From Heliocidaris tuberculata (taxonomy: Eukaryota > Echinodermata > Echinoidea > Camarodonta > Echinometridae): DNA of 64,000 bases. Position 1 is the stretch's first letter; each line of letters begins with the position of its first letter. The notes beneath the pieces were generated by a model. It saw nothing but the letters and a program-made list of their open reading frames with translations. It was not told the origin of the DNA and searched no databases. This document shows, piece after piece, positions 32,441-44,210 of the stretch. Location of the stretch: contig CM046835.1 of the NCBI GenBank assembly GCA_025618425.1, positions 19,189,374 to 19,253,373 of the forward strand. The letters run 5' to 3'. Position numbers and translations under genes: made by a program.

Positions 32441-33883
32441 GTTGAATGTCTGTGGATTATTATGACAGTGGAATGGCCATCAGACATTGCTGTTGAATGT
32501 GCTATGATAAGACAAGGAAGACAGACTTGTCCGATTATTTGAAAAGGATGATTTAGTTAGCTGTGCAGCATGTGACATTAGCATATAAAGAAAGGTGTAG
32601 GCCTATGTGCGTTTACAACTTTGAAGTAGATTTTCATTTTCTTGAGATAATGTACATACTGGTTTTAAATTTCATCTCTCCTGATATATGTTTAATGGAC
32701 TTTTTGACATGTTGTAGTCTTCCAGTGCAGTTGAATTTTATATAAATTTATTCTAAGCAGTATTTAACATGTAAATTCTAAAGTTACAAGCAGACTGGTT
32801 ATCAGGTGCATGCCTTAACTCTTTTTCCCCACATCTGTTTGGCATACCACTTTTTGAATTTGCTTGAAACTTACTCTAATTGTTCAGTTTGTTCATTTTG
32901 TAAAGAAATCTTTGAACAGATGTTGTGTTTCTTTGTTTCTTATCATTCTGCGGCCAAACAACAATTTAGAGTGATCTGTATCGTCAATCTTAAATGTTGA
33001 TCAGTACCTAAAAGTTTCATGAAATTTAAATTGTCCATTGCTAAAGGTTATTCAGGTGTTATTCAAATGTCACCACAGACAAACAATTTTCTTTATCCTT
33101 CTATAAGTATCTATCCTTGTCTCAGACTCTGTTCTGTTTTTTGGAAACAAGCATACATGGAAAATCATTTCAGGATGTATTTCAGAATTATTTTGTTGGA
33201 AAATGGTAAAAGGGATTTGTACTTTTGGTTTATTTTACTTTCCATGAAATACTATAGGGAGGATGAACTGTGCAGAAATGTCATGGGTATGAAAATTCCA
33301 AGAAAAAGAAAATGTGTGGGTGTATTGAAGTCTTGCTAGTGTTTGCAATATCACAAAAACATATTTGTATTTGCATTTGTAGAGTGCTACATGTGTATCT
33401 GTATAACTGTATTTTGATTTTGTTGTTGTTGAAAACTCTTTTCTTTTGAAAATGTATTATTTAGGATTGTGTAAGGATATAAAGGAAAAATATTCATTCA
33501 TGTGAGAAGTATTGGCTTCCTTTTTTGCTTTCTGCCATATTTGCCACTTTCATTCCAATTCCATCTGATGGAATATTCATGAAGATCAATATTCTACAAT
33601 CCAGTCGTACTGGTGCTGATGTCCTCTCTATATACCTCTTACTCATTCTCAATTTATTTCTGAGAGTGCACCAGTCATCATTCCGCTTTTACCTTTATGA
33701 GTCTGCCTCGTTCGGTTTGTCTGAGTTATACTCACTCTAATATTAAGGTCATTTAATTATTCATGATGGTTAATACCCAGCTGTGCATCTAAAGCTAGGT
33801 ATACATAATTTTAGGTCAAAACATACATGTACAGACTTGTTACTTTTATATGTCATATTTATACTTGGAAAACTTCCAGCTCT

Positions 33884-33885
<2 letters not shown>
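32441..33885. other. gene-free, likely intron
   Basis: AT-rich with short chance frames. It lies upstream of the exon at 34045 and is presumably intronic. Confidence 0.4.

Positions 33886-33922
<37 letters not shown>
33886..33922. repeat. (TC)n microsatellite
   Basis: About 18 TC units, ~120 bp upstream of the splice acceptor at 34044. Confidence 0.95.
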
Positions 33923-33924
<2 letters not shown>

Positions 33925-34044
33925 CATATTTATTTTGTTTGTCTATAATTCTAACAAGTAATCTCTTCTTTTGTGTGTGTTTTCTTGAATATCATATTTG
34001 TAACAAAAATTAAAGAAATATTTCTCTGTTTTTTTCTCTTACAG

Positions 34045-34287
34045 AGATCAGATTCCTCCCTGCCCAGCCCAGCAGCCCTACCCCTATCACCAGACACAGT
34101 CAACCTGCTACTGAACAACTCCAACAAGTCATCTAAATCTAAAGAACCCCGCTCTCATCCCCAGGTCAAGAGGTTATCCTCAGCCAATGACATCATGCCA
34201 TCCAGTGATATCTTAGAGGAGCTAGATCGGAGGAGGAGTAAGGATGACTACATCAGAAGACGACCTCTTAGTCATGCTGGCATTAGG
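34045..34287 (+). CDS. internal coding exon of an unrecognised host gene
   Basis: 81 codons, phase 0 at both ends. It is bounded by a strong polypyrimidine tract with TTACAG (34039-34044) and by a GTGAGT donor (34288-34293). The peptide starts RSDSSLPSPAALPLSPDTVN, continues with a Ser/Asn/Lys-rich stretch (LLLNNSNKSSKSKEPRSH), then VKRLSSANDIMPSSDILEEL and DRRRSKDDYIRRRPLSHAGIR. Low-complexity Ser/Pro and Arg-rich runs with RRxS/KRLSS-type sites look like a disordered, phosphorylatable linker of a signalling or cytoskeletal scaffold protein. That is inference from composition. Codon choice (AACAACTCCAACAAG, GAGGAGCTAGAT) differs clearly from the AT-rich flanks. Neighbouring exons were not found, so the introns are probably many kilobases long. 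Confidence 0.75.
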
Positions 34288-35209
34288 GTGAGTTTCAGTT
34301 CCTCAACCTATCAGAAAGACTCACATTTTGAGTCCCACTCTTTTAAAGAGAAGTTTGAGTTCTGGTAAAGGTGAAAAATAATTTGTGAGCTTTCTCATTC
34401 TTTCTTCGTCAATTTGGAAGAATATTATAGTAGAAATGTCCCCTGAAAAGGATTGCCCTTCAAATGCGTTCATATTCAAAATATTGCAAGAAATAGCTGA
34501 AGTGTTTTTGGCCCAAACATTCATGCCACATGTGTGTGCAGTCCCAGTACCCATTTCTGTGTACAGTTGATGTGCTTTTCAGAGAGATCGATTCGATTTA
34601 TTATCATTTCGATGCTTCAAAAACCTCACAACATACACCAATTTTTATGTAGACATGATCAACCTTTCCCAGTTGCGTCGAGACAATTTCTTCACAATGT
34701 AATCACATGACCAGAACTCAATTTTATCTTTAACTGAAAATTTGCATATCTTCACCTAAGAAACCCCATAACCCTACACCTACTGAACCTGGATGGTTCC
34801 TGTATAAAACCTACAAGAATGAGATAATCCAGAAGTCAACCTGTTTCTTTTTTTTCTCAGTCTTTCAACCCTACTTTGGGAATCAAATGCATTTTCCATA
34901 GATTCTAACCCAAGATACCGCAGGCAGCATTCAGCAGGATATGAGACAAAAGTAGGATAATCCACGTAAAAGCCACTTGCAAGTGTGTATAATTCACTAT
35001 TTACCGAAAGCTTTTGTGTGTGAAAGGTTGGCTTCTGAAACCACTCACGAGATTGAAAACTGAACTAGTCAGATGGGTTTCTGAAAGTGTTTCCATGGTT
35101 ACCAGGAAATACATTTTATAAGAGGACCCACATATCAGTATTGTTGATAACCATCCAACAGAAAGAGAAATGTATGCTCCAAAAATAGGAACAATGTCAT
35201 AATTACATT
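34288..35209. other. intronic, nothing recognised
   Basis: Begins with the GTGAGT donor of the preceding exon. No further feature is seen. Confidence 0.4.
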
Positions 35210-35975
35210 TCATCATGAATTTTATGATTACAATTTATAGTGCAAACATTATAAGAAACTTTGAACCTAAGTAAACTGTCAGGAACCAATATAGTGTAAA
35301 CAAAGAGATTGGTGTGGCTTTTTATGCATTTTGCTCTAAATTGCTGATCGATCGAGAGTGAGGGTGAAGTGTTGAATTGCAGACTTTCATATCCACACCC
35401 AGGTCTAAATACATACAATTATAATATTCAAACATGATGAAATTCTTTGATCGTGGGTGGGTTTTTAAACCAGTCCATAGTATGCATAATGTTTACATGT
35501 GTCATGAGTTTAAATAATGATTCTTGATGACCTTTAGGAACACTGTCCAGTGAAATGAAGTCATCTTGCTCTAATTGCGTATTGACTGAGAGTGAGAGTG
35601 AAGTGTTTGATTGCAAACTTTGATTGTCCACCACTAGATCTACACATACATTAAATAATTATAAAATTCAGACATGATGAAATTCTGTGATCATGGATGG
35701 GTTTATCATATGCATATTACCATGAGTATATAAATCATGATTTTTGTTTAAGAACACTGTCCAGTGAAATGGAGTCATCATACTCTAATTGACATTTAGG
35801 GTGAAGTGTCTGATTGCAGACATTGATTGTCCACACCTAGATCTAAAATAATTCAAAGATTCTGGAGTTCTGTGATCTTGGACAGTTTTAATCTGTAGTA
35901 TGTATTATATAATCTTGGGTGTAACTCATAATGGTTCTTGCCGACCTTCAAGAATACTGTCCAGTAAAATGGAAT
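35210..35975. repeat. ~185-235-bp tandem repeat, about 4 units
   Basis: The words ACATGATGAAATTCTGTGATC, AACACTGTCCAGTGAAATG, AGTCATC, CTCTAATTG, GTGAAGTGT, TTGCAgACTTTGAT and GTCCACacCTAGATCTA recur in the same order in units starting near 35210, 35434, 35674 and 35860. The first unit is the most diverged and the last is partial. Confidence 0.75.
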
Positions 35976-35998
35976 ATGTTGCCATCTACCTAAGATGA

Positions 35999-36118
35999 CT
36001 GTTTGCCTGCATCTCCTCTCACTCTCTCTTTCTTTCTCTCTTCCTCTCTCCCCCTTTTTTCAGTCTTTCTTTCTTTCTCTTTGTCTTTCTCTCTCTCTTT
36101 CTCTCTCTTTCTCTCTCT
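35999..36118. repeat. CT-rich polypyrimidine tract
   Basis: Mixed CTCT/CTTT tract, 120 bp, plus-strand pyrimidine. Confidence 0.9.
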
Positions 36119-36339
36119 AGTATTATCTGAATATTTCACACCCAATATCACTTGTTAAAAAGTCTTTTGTTACTTCCAATCTCCTTGACCTTAAGAAAGA
36201 CCACAGAGTTTTAATAAAAGTGACCAGAATCTTCCCTCAGTCTTTAATTTCCTGTTTCAAGCAGCATTGCACAACTGAGATAAATGCGATATAACGAGGC
36301 TAGCCTCTCCTCTTCAGCCCACCATTGATTAATCCCTAA

Positions 36340-37228
36340 TCGACTCCTACATTCTACTTCCACTCCTTTACATCATCCGTGAATCCACTCATGAAGTTAT
36401 TTTCCTGTAATATAATTACCCCATGATACCGCTATTAATTGCTGCTGAACTGAAGCCTTGATTGGCATATAGCTGAATAATGGTTCAGCTTTTGGTTCTC
36501 AAATGTCTCTGAATGCCTCCCATGTTTGTAGTTTAAGGGTATTCTTCATCAAGTCCTACATTTGAATTCCGCTCCTGTACATCATCAGTGAATCCACTAT
36601 CTTCCGTAGTATAACTACCCCATTACACCGAGCTGCAGTGTAGATTGGTATATACATGTAGCTGAATAATGGTTCGGCTTTCGGTTCTCAAATGTCTCTG
36701 AATGCCTCCCATGTTGTACTTTAAGGGTATTCTTCATCAAGTCCTACATTCTAATTCAGTCCTGTACATCATCAGTGAATCCACTCTCTTCTGTAGTATA
36801 ACTACTCCCATTACACTGCTCTGAGCTGCAGCCTAGATTGGTATATATACATGTAGCTGAATAATGGTTCGGCTTTTGGTTCTCAAAGGTCTCTGATTGC
36901 CTCCCATGTTTGTAATTTAACGGTCTTCTTCATCAAGTCCTACATTCTAATTCCAGTCCTGTACATCATCAGTGAATCCACTATCTTACAAAGTGTAACT
37001 ACCCCATTACACTGCTCTGAGCTGCAGAGCTAGATTGGCATACACGTAGCCGAATAATGGTTCGACTTTTGGTTCTCTAATGTCTCTGATTGCCTCCCAT
37101 GTTTGTAGTTTAAGGGTATTCTTCATCAAGTCCTACATTCTAATTCCAGTCCTGTACATCATCAGCGAATCCACTAACTTCCGAAGTTTAACTACCCCAT
37201 TACACTGCTCTGAGCTGCAGTCTAGATT

Positions 37229-37280
<52 letters not shown>

Positions 37281-37700
37281 GCCGAAAAATGGTTCGGCTT
37301 TTGGTTCTCAAGCTTCTCTGATTGCCTCCCATGTTTGTATTTTAAGCGAATTCTTCATCAAGTCCTACATTCTAATTCCAGTCCTGTACATCCTCAGTGA
37401 ATCCACTATCTTCTGTAGTATAACTACCCCATTACACTGCTCTGAGCTGCAGTCTAGATTGGCATATAGCTGAATCAATGGTTGTGCATTTTGCTCTCAT
37501 AGGTCTCTGATTGCCTCCCATGTTTGTACTTAAAGGGTATTCTTTATCAAGTCCTGCATGTACATTCTAATTCCAGTCCTGTTCATCAGCAGTGAATTTA
37601 CCATCTTCCGTAATGCCCCATTACACTGCTGATTGCTGCCGAGAGTCATGATTGGCATATATAAGTATAGCTGAACAAGTGCAGCTAATGCTTTGGTTCC
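36340..37700. repeat. ~190-bp tandem repeat, about 7 units
   Basis: The block CATCAAGTCCTACATTCTAA, TCCtGTACATCATCAGTGAAT, TAACTACCCCATTACACTGC, GAGCTGCAG, GATTGGCATATA, GCTGAATAATGGTTCGGCTTT, TGGTTCTCAAATGTCTCTGA, TGCCTCCCATGTTTGTA recurs with anchors near 36346 (degenerate), 36549, 36737, 36931, 37122, 37349 and 37547. One unit has a greatly expanded TA tract (37232-37274). Outer units are the most diverged, as in arrays that expand from the middle. Confidence 0.85.
37232..37274. repeat. (TA)n microsatellite inside the tandem array
   Basis: More than 20 TA units at the place where neighbouring units have only a CATATA or TATATA word. Confidence 0.95.
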
Positions 37701-38545
37701 CACTGGGTTTTCTGATTGCCTCCATATTTGGAAGTAAATGACATTCTGACATTAAATTCCTCTTGGACTGTAATCATTAACATGCCTCAAACACCAATTT
37801 TTTGTTCTTTTTGATTCTCAAGATATAGGACTTACTCTTCCTCTCTTTGATCTAAGTATATCATGTAGTGAGAGTCAGAATTGCATTAACAATTATCATC
37901 ATATAAAGTTAATGCTCAATTGACCTTCAACGGACAGTCATTTCAAATCTTCGGAGGATGTATCTTTAACTCATTGACATATATCTATCTAATGGGCATG
38001 CGGCTGGTAACATCATTTCTGAGAATGGATGCAAATCTGTGTATGTACATGTATGCGTGAACGGCCTTAAGATGGAAAATGGAAATCAAGCCATGTGCTG
38101 AGCTTGAGAGCCAGAAGGGCATTAAATTTGTAGGATTATAGTTATCACCTTCTGGCTCAAATCAAAGGAAACATGTACTACAAGTAATGTGGAATTAAAG
38201 CATCAAGAGGAGGCCAAAGTTGAGACCAAGAAGCTGGTTTAACTGTCAGGAATAGCTGAGGTTTTAAATTTATGTTCATATTGGCGATAATAGTAGCCAG
38301 TTTTGCCTAAATTCCTATTTGTTTCTTTGTTCATTATTTGAGATAACTTTGCATGCCCTTATATATGTATACATTTTTTTCTTGATTAGAATGATACATG
38401 TATTGCCCAGTTATACTTCTATTATACTTCTTGAATTGCCAAGTTTATCTCATGCCACTCACTTGCAATATTCCTAATGATTACAGTCTGTTCTACATAG
38501 CATTTTAATTAGAATCAACTTTTTTGATATTTAATCTTAATTCAT
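37701..38545. other. gene-free, nothing recognised
   Basis: No frame, splice pair or clear repeat. Confidence 0.4.
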
Positions 38546-38619
38546 TTGGTTCTTACAGAGAAAATTTGTTTCATTATGTGCAATATTTTATGTATAGAAA
38601 TTTTATCATGTACTGGGAG

Positions 38620-38832
38620 CAGCAAGTGTGGGGGCACATGCCTCCGGGCAACAGTGTTGTACTTCACTTTTGTGCACCCTGACCCACTTGTTGTTCCCAA
38701 TCCTTTTACATGTCCTTTACATGATCTTCCGCATTCTTATTATGTACTTGTATTTTGCCTTGTTGTATTGTACCTGTGCTTATTTTTATGAATGGTCAAA
38801 TAAATAATAATAATAATGATAATAATAATAAC
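38620..38832 (+). mobile_element. possible retroelement 3' tail ending in (AAT)n
   Basis: A segment with higher GC (GTGGGGGCACATGCCTCCGG; GACCCACTTGTTG) runs into ATGAATGGTCAAATAAATAATAATAAT and ends in an AAT/GAT microsatellite (38800-38832). A unique 3' region followed by a short A-rich repeat is typical of LINE or SINE tails. No reverse-transcriptase peptide precedes it, so the assignment is tentative. Confidence 0.35.
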
Positions 38833-40664
38833 AGAAAAAGATCCATGCTCAAATTGATTTCATAACTTTACATTACTCTTGTAAACCATATGAATGTGCT
38901 GTGAATTGATATTCTGTGCATATATGTATTTTGTTGTAGACCCTAATTATGCTCACCAATGATTGGAAAATCCCTTACATAATGAATGTCTAGGGTCATA
39001 ACAGAAAGAAATGTGCCTTTGTTCCCTTAAAGCAATGACACTTTTAAAAGTAGCTAAATTCTAAGTATTTCTTTGATGGAAAATGATTTTTATAAAAGAA
39101 ATTTTAATCAAAATTACCTTAATTATTTCAAGTATCAAGCATTTTTTCCCTCTTTATTATACCTGTCTATTCATGTAAGGACAGAATTGTATGGCATATG
39201 GTTGTACAGACTAATGCATTTTGCCTTTGAACAAAATTTGACCTTTTTCATTTTGTTTTATTATGCAAGCCCCTTTAAGGATACCATCCATCAGTTGTCA
39301 GGTAGAAAATGGATGTGGACGTGGGTTGCGTGATATCAATCAGTCTTAGGCCAATTACAGTAATGGTAGAGTCAATAGTGGAGCATGGTGGTAACCTGGA
39401 ACAATGACATTGTGTTTCGTAATGAAGAACAGTGATCGTGTAAAAAGAGTGTGTGACATAATCAACCATAAGGGGATGGGTACAGGCGTAGTTAGTGGTG
39501 ATTAATTTTATGGTAGTTTTGTTTTTGAAAAAAAGAAAAGCTCAGTAACTCAAATGATCTGAATATTGTTAGATTAGATATTTTAAAAATGTGTTTTTAA
39601 AGGCAGCTTCCCAAGATGTTGTCTTTCACTATTATTTAAGCACAAGCATGGGAGTAAACTCTGATATGTGGCTTATGTATTGCAAGGAAAGGGTAAACTT
39701 TATTTGTTCCTCTTGTTTGAAAAACGTGACTATTTTACTTTCCATGTGGTGGAGATTATTGCATGATTAATGCATCAGAGTTAATAATATTTATTAATAA
39801 ACAAAAACAAAAACAAACAAACAAGCCTCCGAAGGCTGGATTAAGCTGGAATATTTATTTTGTGTTATACTAGTTATTTTGTTATTTTGTATTATAGTTG
39901 TGTCTTTTGTTTTTGTTTTTGTTTTTGTTTTTTGTATGACACTGCCAAATGCGTGTACGAAATAAATGCCATCAAAATTGCTTTTTAACCAAATGAGAGT
40001 TGAGGGGAAATTGTTTAATATGTGCACAACAATAATAGTAAATGGTGCAAGTACATCAAGTCCCTTATCCATGGAGATACAACTACATGTATCTGATCCA
40101 TTCAACTATTATGTTACTGTAGAAGAATTTAGAGGGATAATGTGTAAGGGAGTCCAGAGGGGAACCCCATGCATTGCAAGCATGTATACACATGAAGGAA
40201 CATGCAAATTTATGTCTTGTTATAGGGCTTACAGGTACCTGGGAAATTGGAGAGATCCTGTGGCCCATATAAACCTTGAACTTTGCAGAAAAAAGGTACT
40301 AAAGTAAACACTGCCATCTAATGTTGAAGAGGGAAACATCATCAGGAAAAATATATACTAAGTCGCCTACCTGTAGGCTATGTAAAAGTTTGCAGTTCTA
40401 AGTATAATGTTGCACACCTCTACACCTATGTAAATGCAATAGGACCTTTTCAGTTGCCAAATCTGAATTAACTTTTAGAGAGCTTCCAAATATTTTGCTT
40501 CAGAATAATGAATTGCAAACATAGACCTGTTTTGGGTAACCCCTTGGACATAATACTTCATGTCTTGGGAATTCCTAAACAGGGAATTCCCCAGCAGTGA
40601 TTCCCAAATCAGAGAAAATGTAAGTTCTGACAGGAAATGGATAAATTGATCCGGTTCAATATCC
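38833..40664. other. gene-free stretch
   Basis: 39798-39822 and 39907-39932 hold AAACAAACA and its complement TTTTGTTTTTG in opposite orientation around 39823-39906, so a short palindromic repeat is possible. Open frames at 39794-40307 have no coding character. Confidence 0.35.
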
Positions 40665-41937
40665 CCTCGCTCTTTCTCTCTCCCTCCGTCTCTCTCTCTC
40701 TCTCCCTCTCTCTCTTCCCCCCCATCCCCCTTTTTTCCCTCTCTCCTCCTCCTCTCCCTTCCTCTCCATCCATCTCTCCTCCCTCTTTCTCTTCCATCCC
40801 TCTCTCCTTCCTCTTTCTCTTCCATCCCTCCCTCCTTCCTCTTTCTCTTCCATCCCTCTCTCCTTCCTCTTTCTCTTCCATCCCTCTCTCCTCCCTCTTT
40901 CTCTTCCATCCCTCTCTCCTTCCTCTTTCTCTTCCATCCCTCTCTCCTCCCTCTTTCTCTTCCATCCCTCTCTCCTCCCTCTTTCTCTTCCATCCCTCTC
41001 TCCTCCCTCTTTCTCTTCCATCCCTCTCCTTCCTCTTTCTCTTCCATCCCTCTCTCCTTCCTCTTTCTCTTCCATCCCTCTCTCCTCCCTCTTTCTCCTC
41101 CATCCCTCTCTCCGTCCTCTTTCTCTTCCATCCCTCTCTCCTCCCTCTTTCTCTTCCATCCCTCTCTCCTTCCTCTTTCTCTTCCATCCCTCTCCTTCCT
41201 CTTTCTCTTCCATCCCTCTCTCCTCCCTCTTTCTCTTCCATCCCTCTCCTTCCTCTTTCTCTTCCATCCCTCTCTCCTCCCTCTTTCTCTTCCATCCCTC
41301 TCCTTCCTCTTTCTCTTCCATCCCTCTCTCCTTCCTCTTTCTCTTCCATCCCTCTCCTTCCTCTTTCTCTTCCATCCCTCTCTCCTCCCTCTTTCTCTTC
41401 CATCCCTCTCCTTCCTCTTTCTCTTCCATCCCTCTCTCCTCCCTCTTTCTCTTCCATCCCTCTCTCCTTCCTCTTTCTCTTCCATCCCTCTCTCCTCCCT
41501 CTTTCTCTTCCATCCCTCTCTCCTCCCTCTTTCTCCTCCATCCCTCTCTCCTTCCTCTTTCTCTTCCATCCCTCTCTCCTCCCTCTTTCTCTTCCATCCC
41601 TCTCTCCTCCCTCTTTCTCCTCCATCCCTCTCTCCGTCCTCTTTCTCTTCCATCCCTCTCTCCTCCCTCTTTCTCTTCCATCCCTCTCTCCTTCCTCTTT
41701 CTCTTCCATCCCTCTCTCCTCCCTCTTTCTCTTCCATCCCTCTCTCCTTCCTCTTTCTCTTCCATCCCTCTCTCCTCCCTCTTTCTCTTCCATCCCTCTC
41801 TCCTCCCTCTTTCTCTTCCATCCCTCTCTCCTTCCTCTTTCTCTTCCATCCCTCTCTCCTTCCTCTTTCTCTTCCATCCCCCTCTCCCTTCCTCTCCCTT
41901 CTCCTCCCTCCCTCTCTCCTCCCTCTTTCTGCTCCCT
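40665..41937. repeat. polypyrimidine minisatellite, 28-bp unit, about 40 copies
   Basis: The unit CTTCCTCTTTCTCTTCCATC followed by CCTCTCTC repeats from about 40768 to 41880, with a 26-bp variant (one CT lost) interspersed and TTCCTC/TCCCTC/GTCCTC variants. The plus strand is almost pure pyrimidine with a single A per unit. Long frames (up to 448 codons) are open in three minus frames and one plus frame because the unit contains no possible stop. They are artefacts, not genes. Such mirror-symmetric pyrimidine tracts can form intramolecular triplexes. Confidence 0.95.
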
Positions 41938-43390
41938 CACCATCTCATTCTCTTACTTTCAACAAGTATGAACTTTAATTATTTGGAGTCCAGTTTTTGC
42001 ATTTGAACTGGGATTATTTCTTTACATAAGTAATACTTGACACAGTCATTTTTAATTCAGGATATCAGCCTGAAACCCAAAGCATGTAGAGCAATAAAAA
42101 TGGTGATGGTCCCCTTGAAGATTATGAGATCATTGATGGAAACACACCACCTCATAAATATGATGTCATGGTTACTATGGAAACAAGAAGCAGGTGCTTC
42201 AACACTGTAAGGATTATGTAACCCTTGAGTAACTTCTGTGACCCTACTATTACAGCTGAGATGACCAATCAATCATGAACTGGTCAACAGTCATTTTCAC
42301 ACTATTTTATTTCTTCAGGAGATATAATACTTCCTTCTTCATGAAACTGAAAATTCTGATAGGATATTAGAACAATTTTCATTGTAACAAAAAATTTCAT
42401 GTCATTAAAAAAAAGGGACTTGAAGGAAAAAAAATACTTTTTACAAAAAGGTGTGTGATATGGACACATACATGCATATTTGTGTCATCCAACTATCTTC
42501 CGTTTGTAGTTTAATGAAATATTGAAGAGAATTTTCTACCTTTATGATTACATAAGGCCCTCCTACTTTATGCTTTATATTCAGAGTAATTCTGAGTTAG
42601 AAAAAAGGACATTGTGACAACATTTACCTTTTAGCCTACTGCCTAATTGCTGATGATTTTCTTTTATGGTCATGTATATAGTAATTCCAGACAAAATCAC
42701 ATGATACCATTGGCAATGTGGATTGATTTTTCAATTTGAAATAAATGTAACTTAGGCATGTGTCATAGGGATCAAAAGATGTCCCATAGGACATGAGCCT
42801 CTTTTTTTTTACTCAACATGATAAATCATTCTAAGTGACCACTGATTAATATAGCACTTTCATTGTACTTCACAACTATCCAGTACAAATCTTCACCAAT
42901 TATTTGTAGGCTTGAAATTATTACCTAAATTTCTTGCTTTTTTTTCTTCTAATTCATGATCATTCTTTTACTGTAAACATGATGGTAAAGCAATCATAAT
43001 AAAAGTTCAGGAAGCCTAACCCTAGATGTTAAACAAGTTAAGGAATGGAATAGATATTGTACATAACAAAGCGCATGAGCAAAAACGAAACCAAATATCA
43101 GAATTTGATAAATATCTCATATGATGTATCATATAGACCTTGTATTTTTCAGTATACGACATGCTTTGTCATCACTTGTCACATGCAAAATATTGGCATC
43201 ATTTCATGTTGTTTATTACTTTTTGAAAGTGATACATTTTATTCACATTCAAGGACTTATTCTCTAAATCCTTATAATTTCTTTTTCATTTTTAATTTCT
43301 TGATTATCTCTCATTCTTTCTGTACATTGCTATACTGTTTACCTGCAGTTTTCAGTTTCTGTCATTTTTCTGCAATCTGTTGTCTACATT
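41938..43390. other. gene-free, nothing recognised
   Basis: AT-rich, only chance frames. Confidence 0.4.
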
Positions 43391-43542
43391 TCTCTCTCTC
43401 TCTCTCTCTCCCCCTCTCTCTCCCTCTCTCTCTCTCTCTCTCTCCCTCTCCCACTTTCTCTTTCTCCTCTTTCTCTTTCTTTTTCTCTCTTTCTTTCTCT
43501 CCATCTTTCTCTCTTTCTTTTTCTTTTTTCTCTCTTGCAGTC
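43391..43542. repeat. CT-rich polypyrimidine tract
   Basis: CTCTCT/CCCTCT/TTTCTC tract ending in TCTCTTGCAG. The AG resembles a splice acceptor, but the sequence after it (to about 43668) shows no coding character. Confidence 0.9.
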
Positions 43543-43689
43543 TCTCTTCTCTATGTACATTTTGCCTTATATTTGTTCAGTATGTATATTTTCCTGATTG
43601 ATTTCATATCAGAGATGAGTAGATGCCGTAGATCCCTATTGCCAAGTTTAGAATACATGAGACATTAGCTATGTTCATATGGGACTGGT

Positions 43690-44210
43690 GGTTTCAAAAC
43701 TTTAAGTTAGTGAAACTTTAAGTTAACAAAACAACGACGAGGGTTCTTATGGGCCCAAAACAACAGTGCTTGGTGTTCTGAGATTATAAGTTGAGTGATA
43801 TTGGTTTAACATGAACAGAGAGGTCATCGTTAACAACGAGTTTACTATACTTAAAGTTAATTCTCTCCACACGGTCCATAACTGCGAGTCTATTCATATG
43901 GTCTGAAACTACAAGATAACTTAAAGTTTCGAAACTTCAAATGAAACTTAAGAAGTTTCGCTCCCTCTGTGTGCACCTGACTGTACAGTCAAATTGTTAT
44001 AAATACACTTTGAAGTAAAGTAAGATGTCATATCACCCCCACCCCCACCCCACGCCTCGTGGTTTCAGTGTTAACTACAAGCACTACAAGCTCACTTGCG
44101 GTTCTGGAATTACAAGTAAACTTCAAGTTTCGAAACTAAGAGTCTGTTCATACGGTCTGAAACTACAAGATAACTTAAAGTTTAGCTCCTGTGTGAACCT
44201 GACTATTGTG
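43690..44210. repeat. complex repeat with direct and inverted words
   Basis: GAGTCTATTCATATGGTCTG and AACTACAAGATAACTTAAAG (43891-43933) return as GAGTCTGTTCATACGGTCTG and the same second word (44141-44183). CTTTAAGTTA/TAACTTAAAG and GTTTCGAAAC words occur in both orientations. This is probably one or two diverged MITEs. Boundaries uncertain. Confidence 0.5.

Noticed and set aside
36340..37700. CRISPR-like array
   Set aside because: Units are ~190 bp, diverged throughout, with no repeat/spacer alternation. The genome is eukaryotic.
39794..40307. Overlapping frames of 103 and 113 codons
   Set aside because: AT-rich, one through a TTTTTG repeat, no splice signals or recognisable motif.
40475..41971. 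Four very long open frames (397-448 codons) of repeated MEEKEGGERDGRERGRR or SLSPPSFSSIPL type
   Set aside because: They are translations of a 28-bp polypyrimidine minisatellite that cannot contain a stop on either strand. Three frames of the same strand are open together.
43057..43668. 203-codon plus frame
   Set aside because: Mostly a CT-rich tract reading Ser/Leu/Phe; no coding composition outside it.
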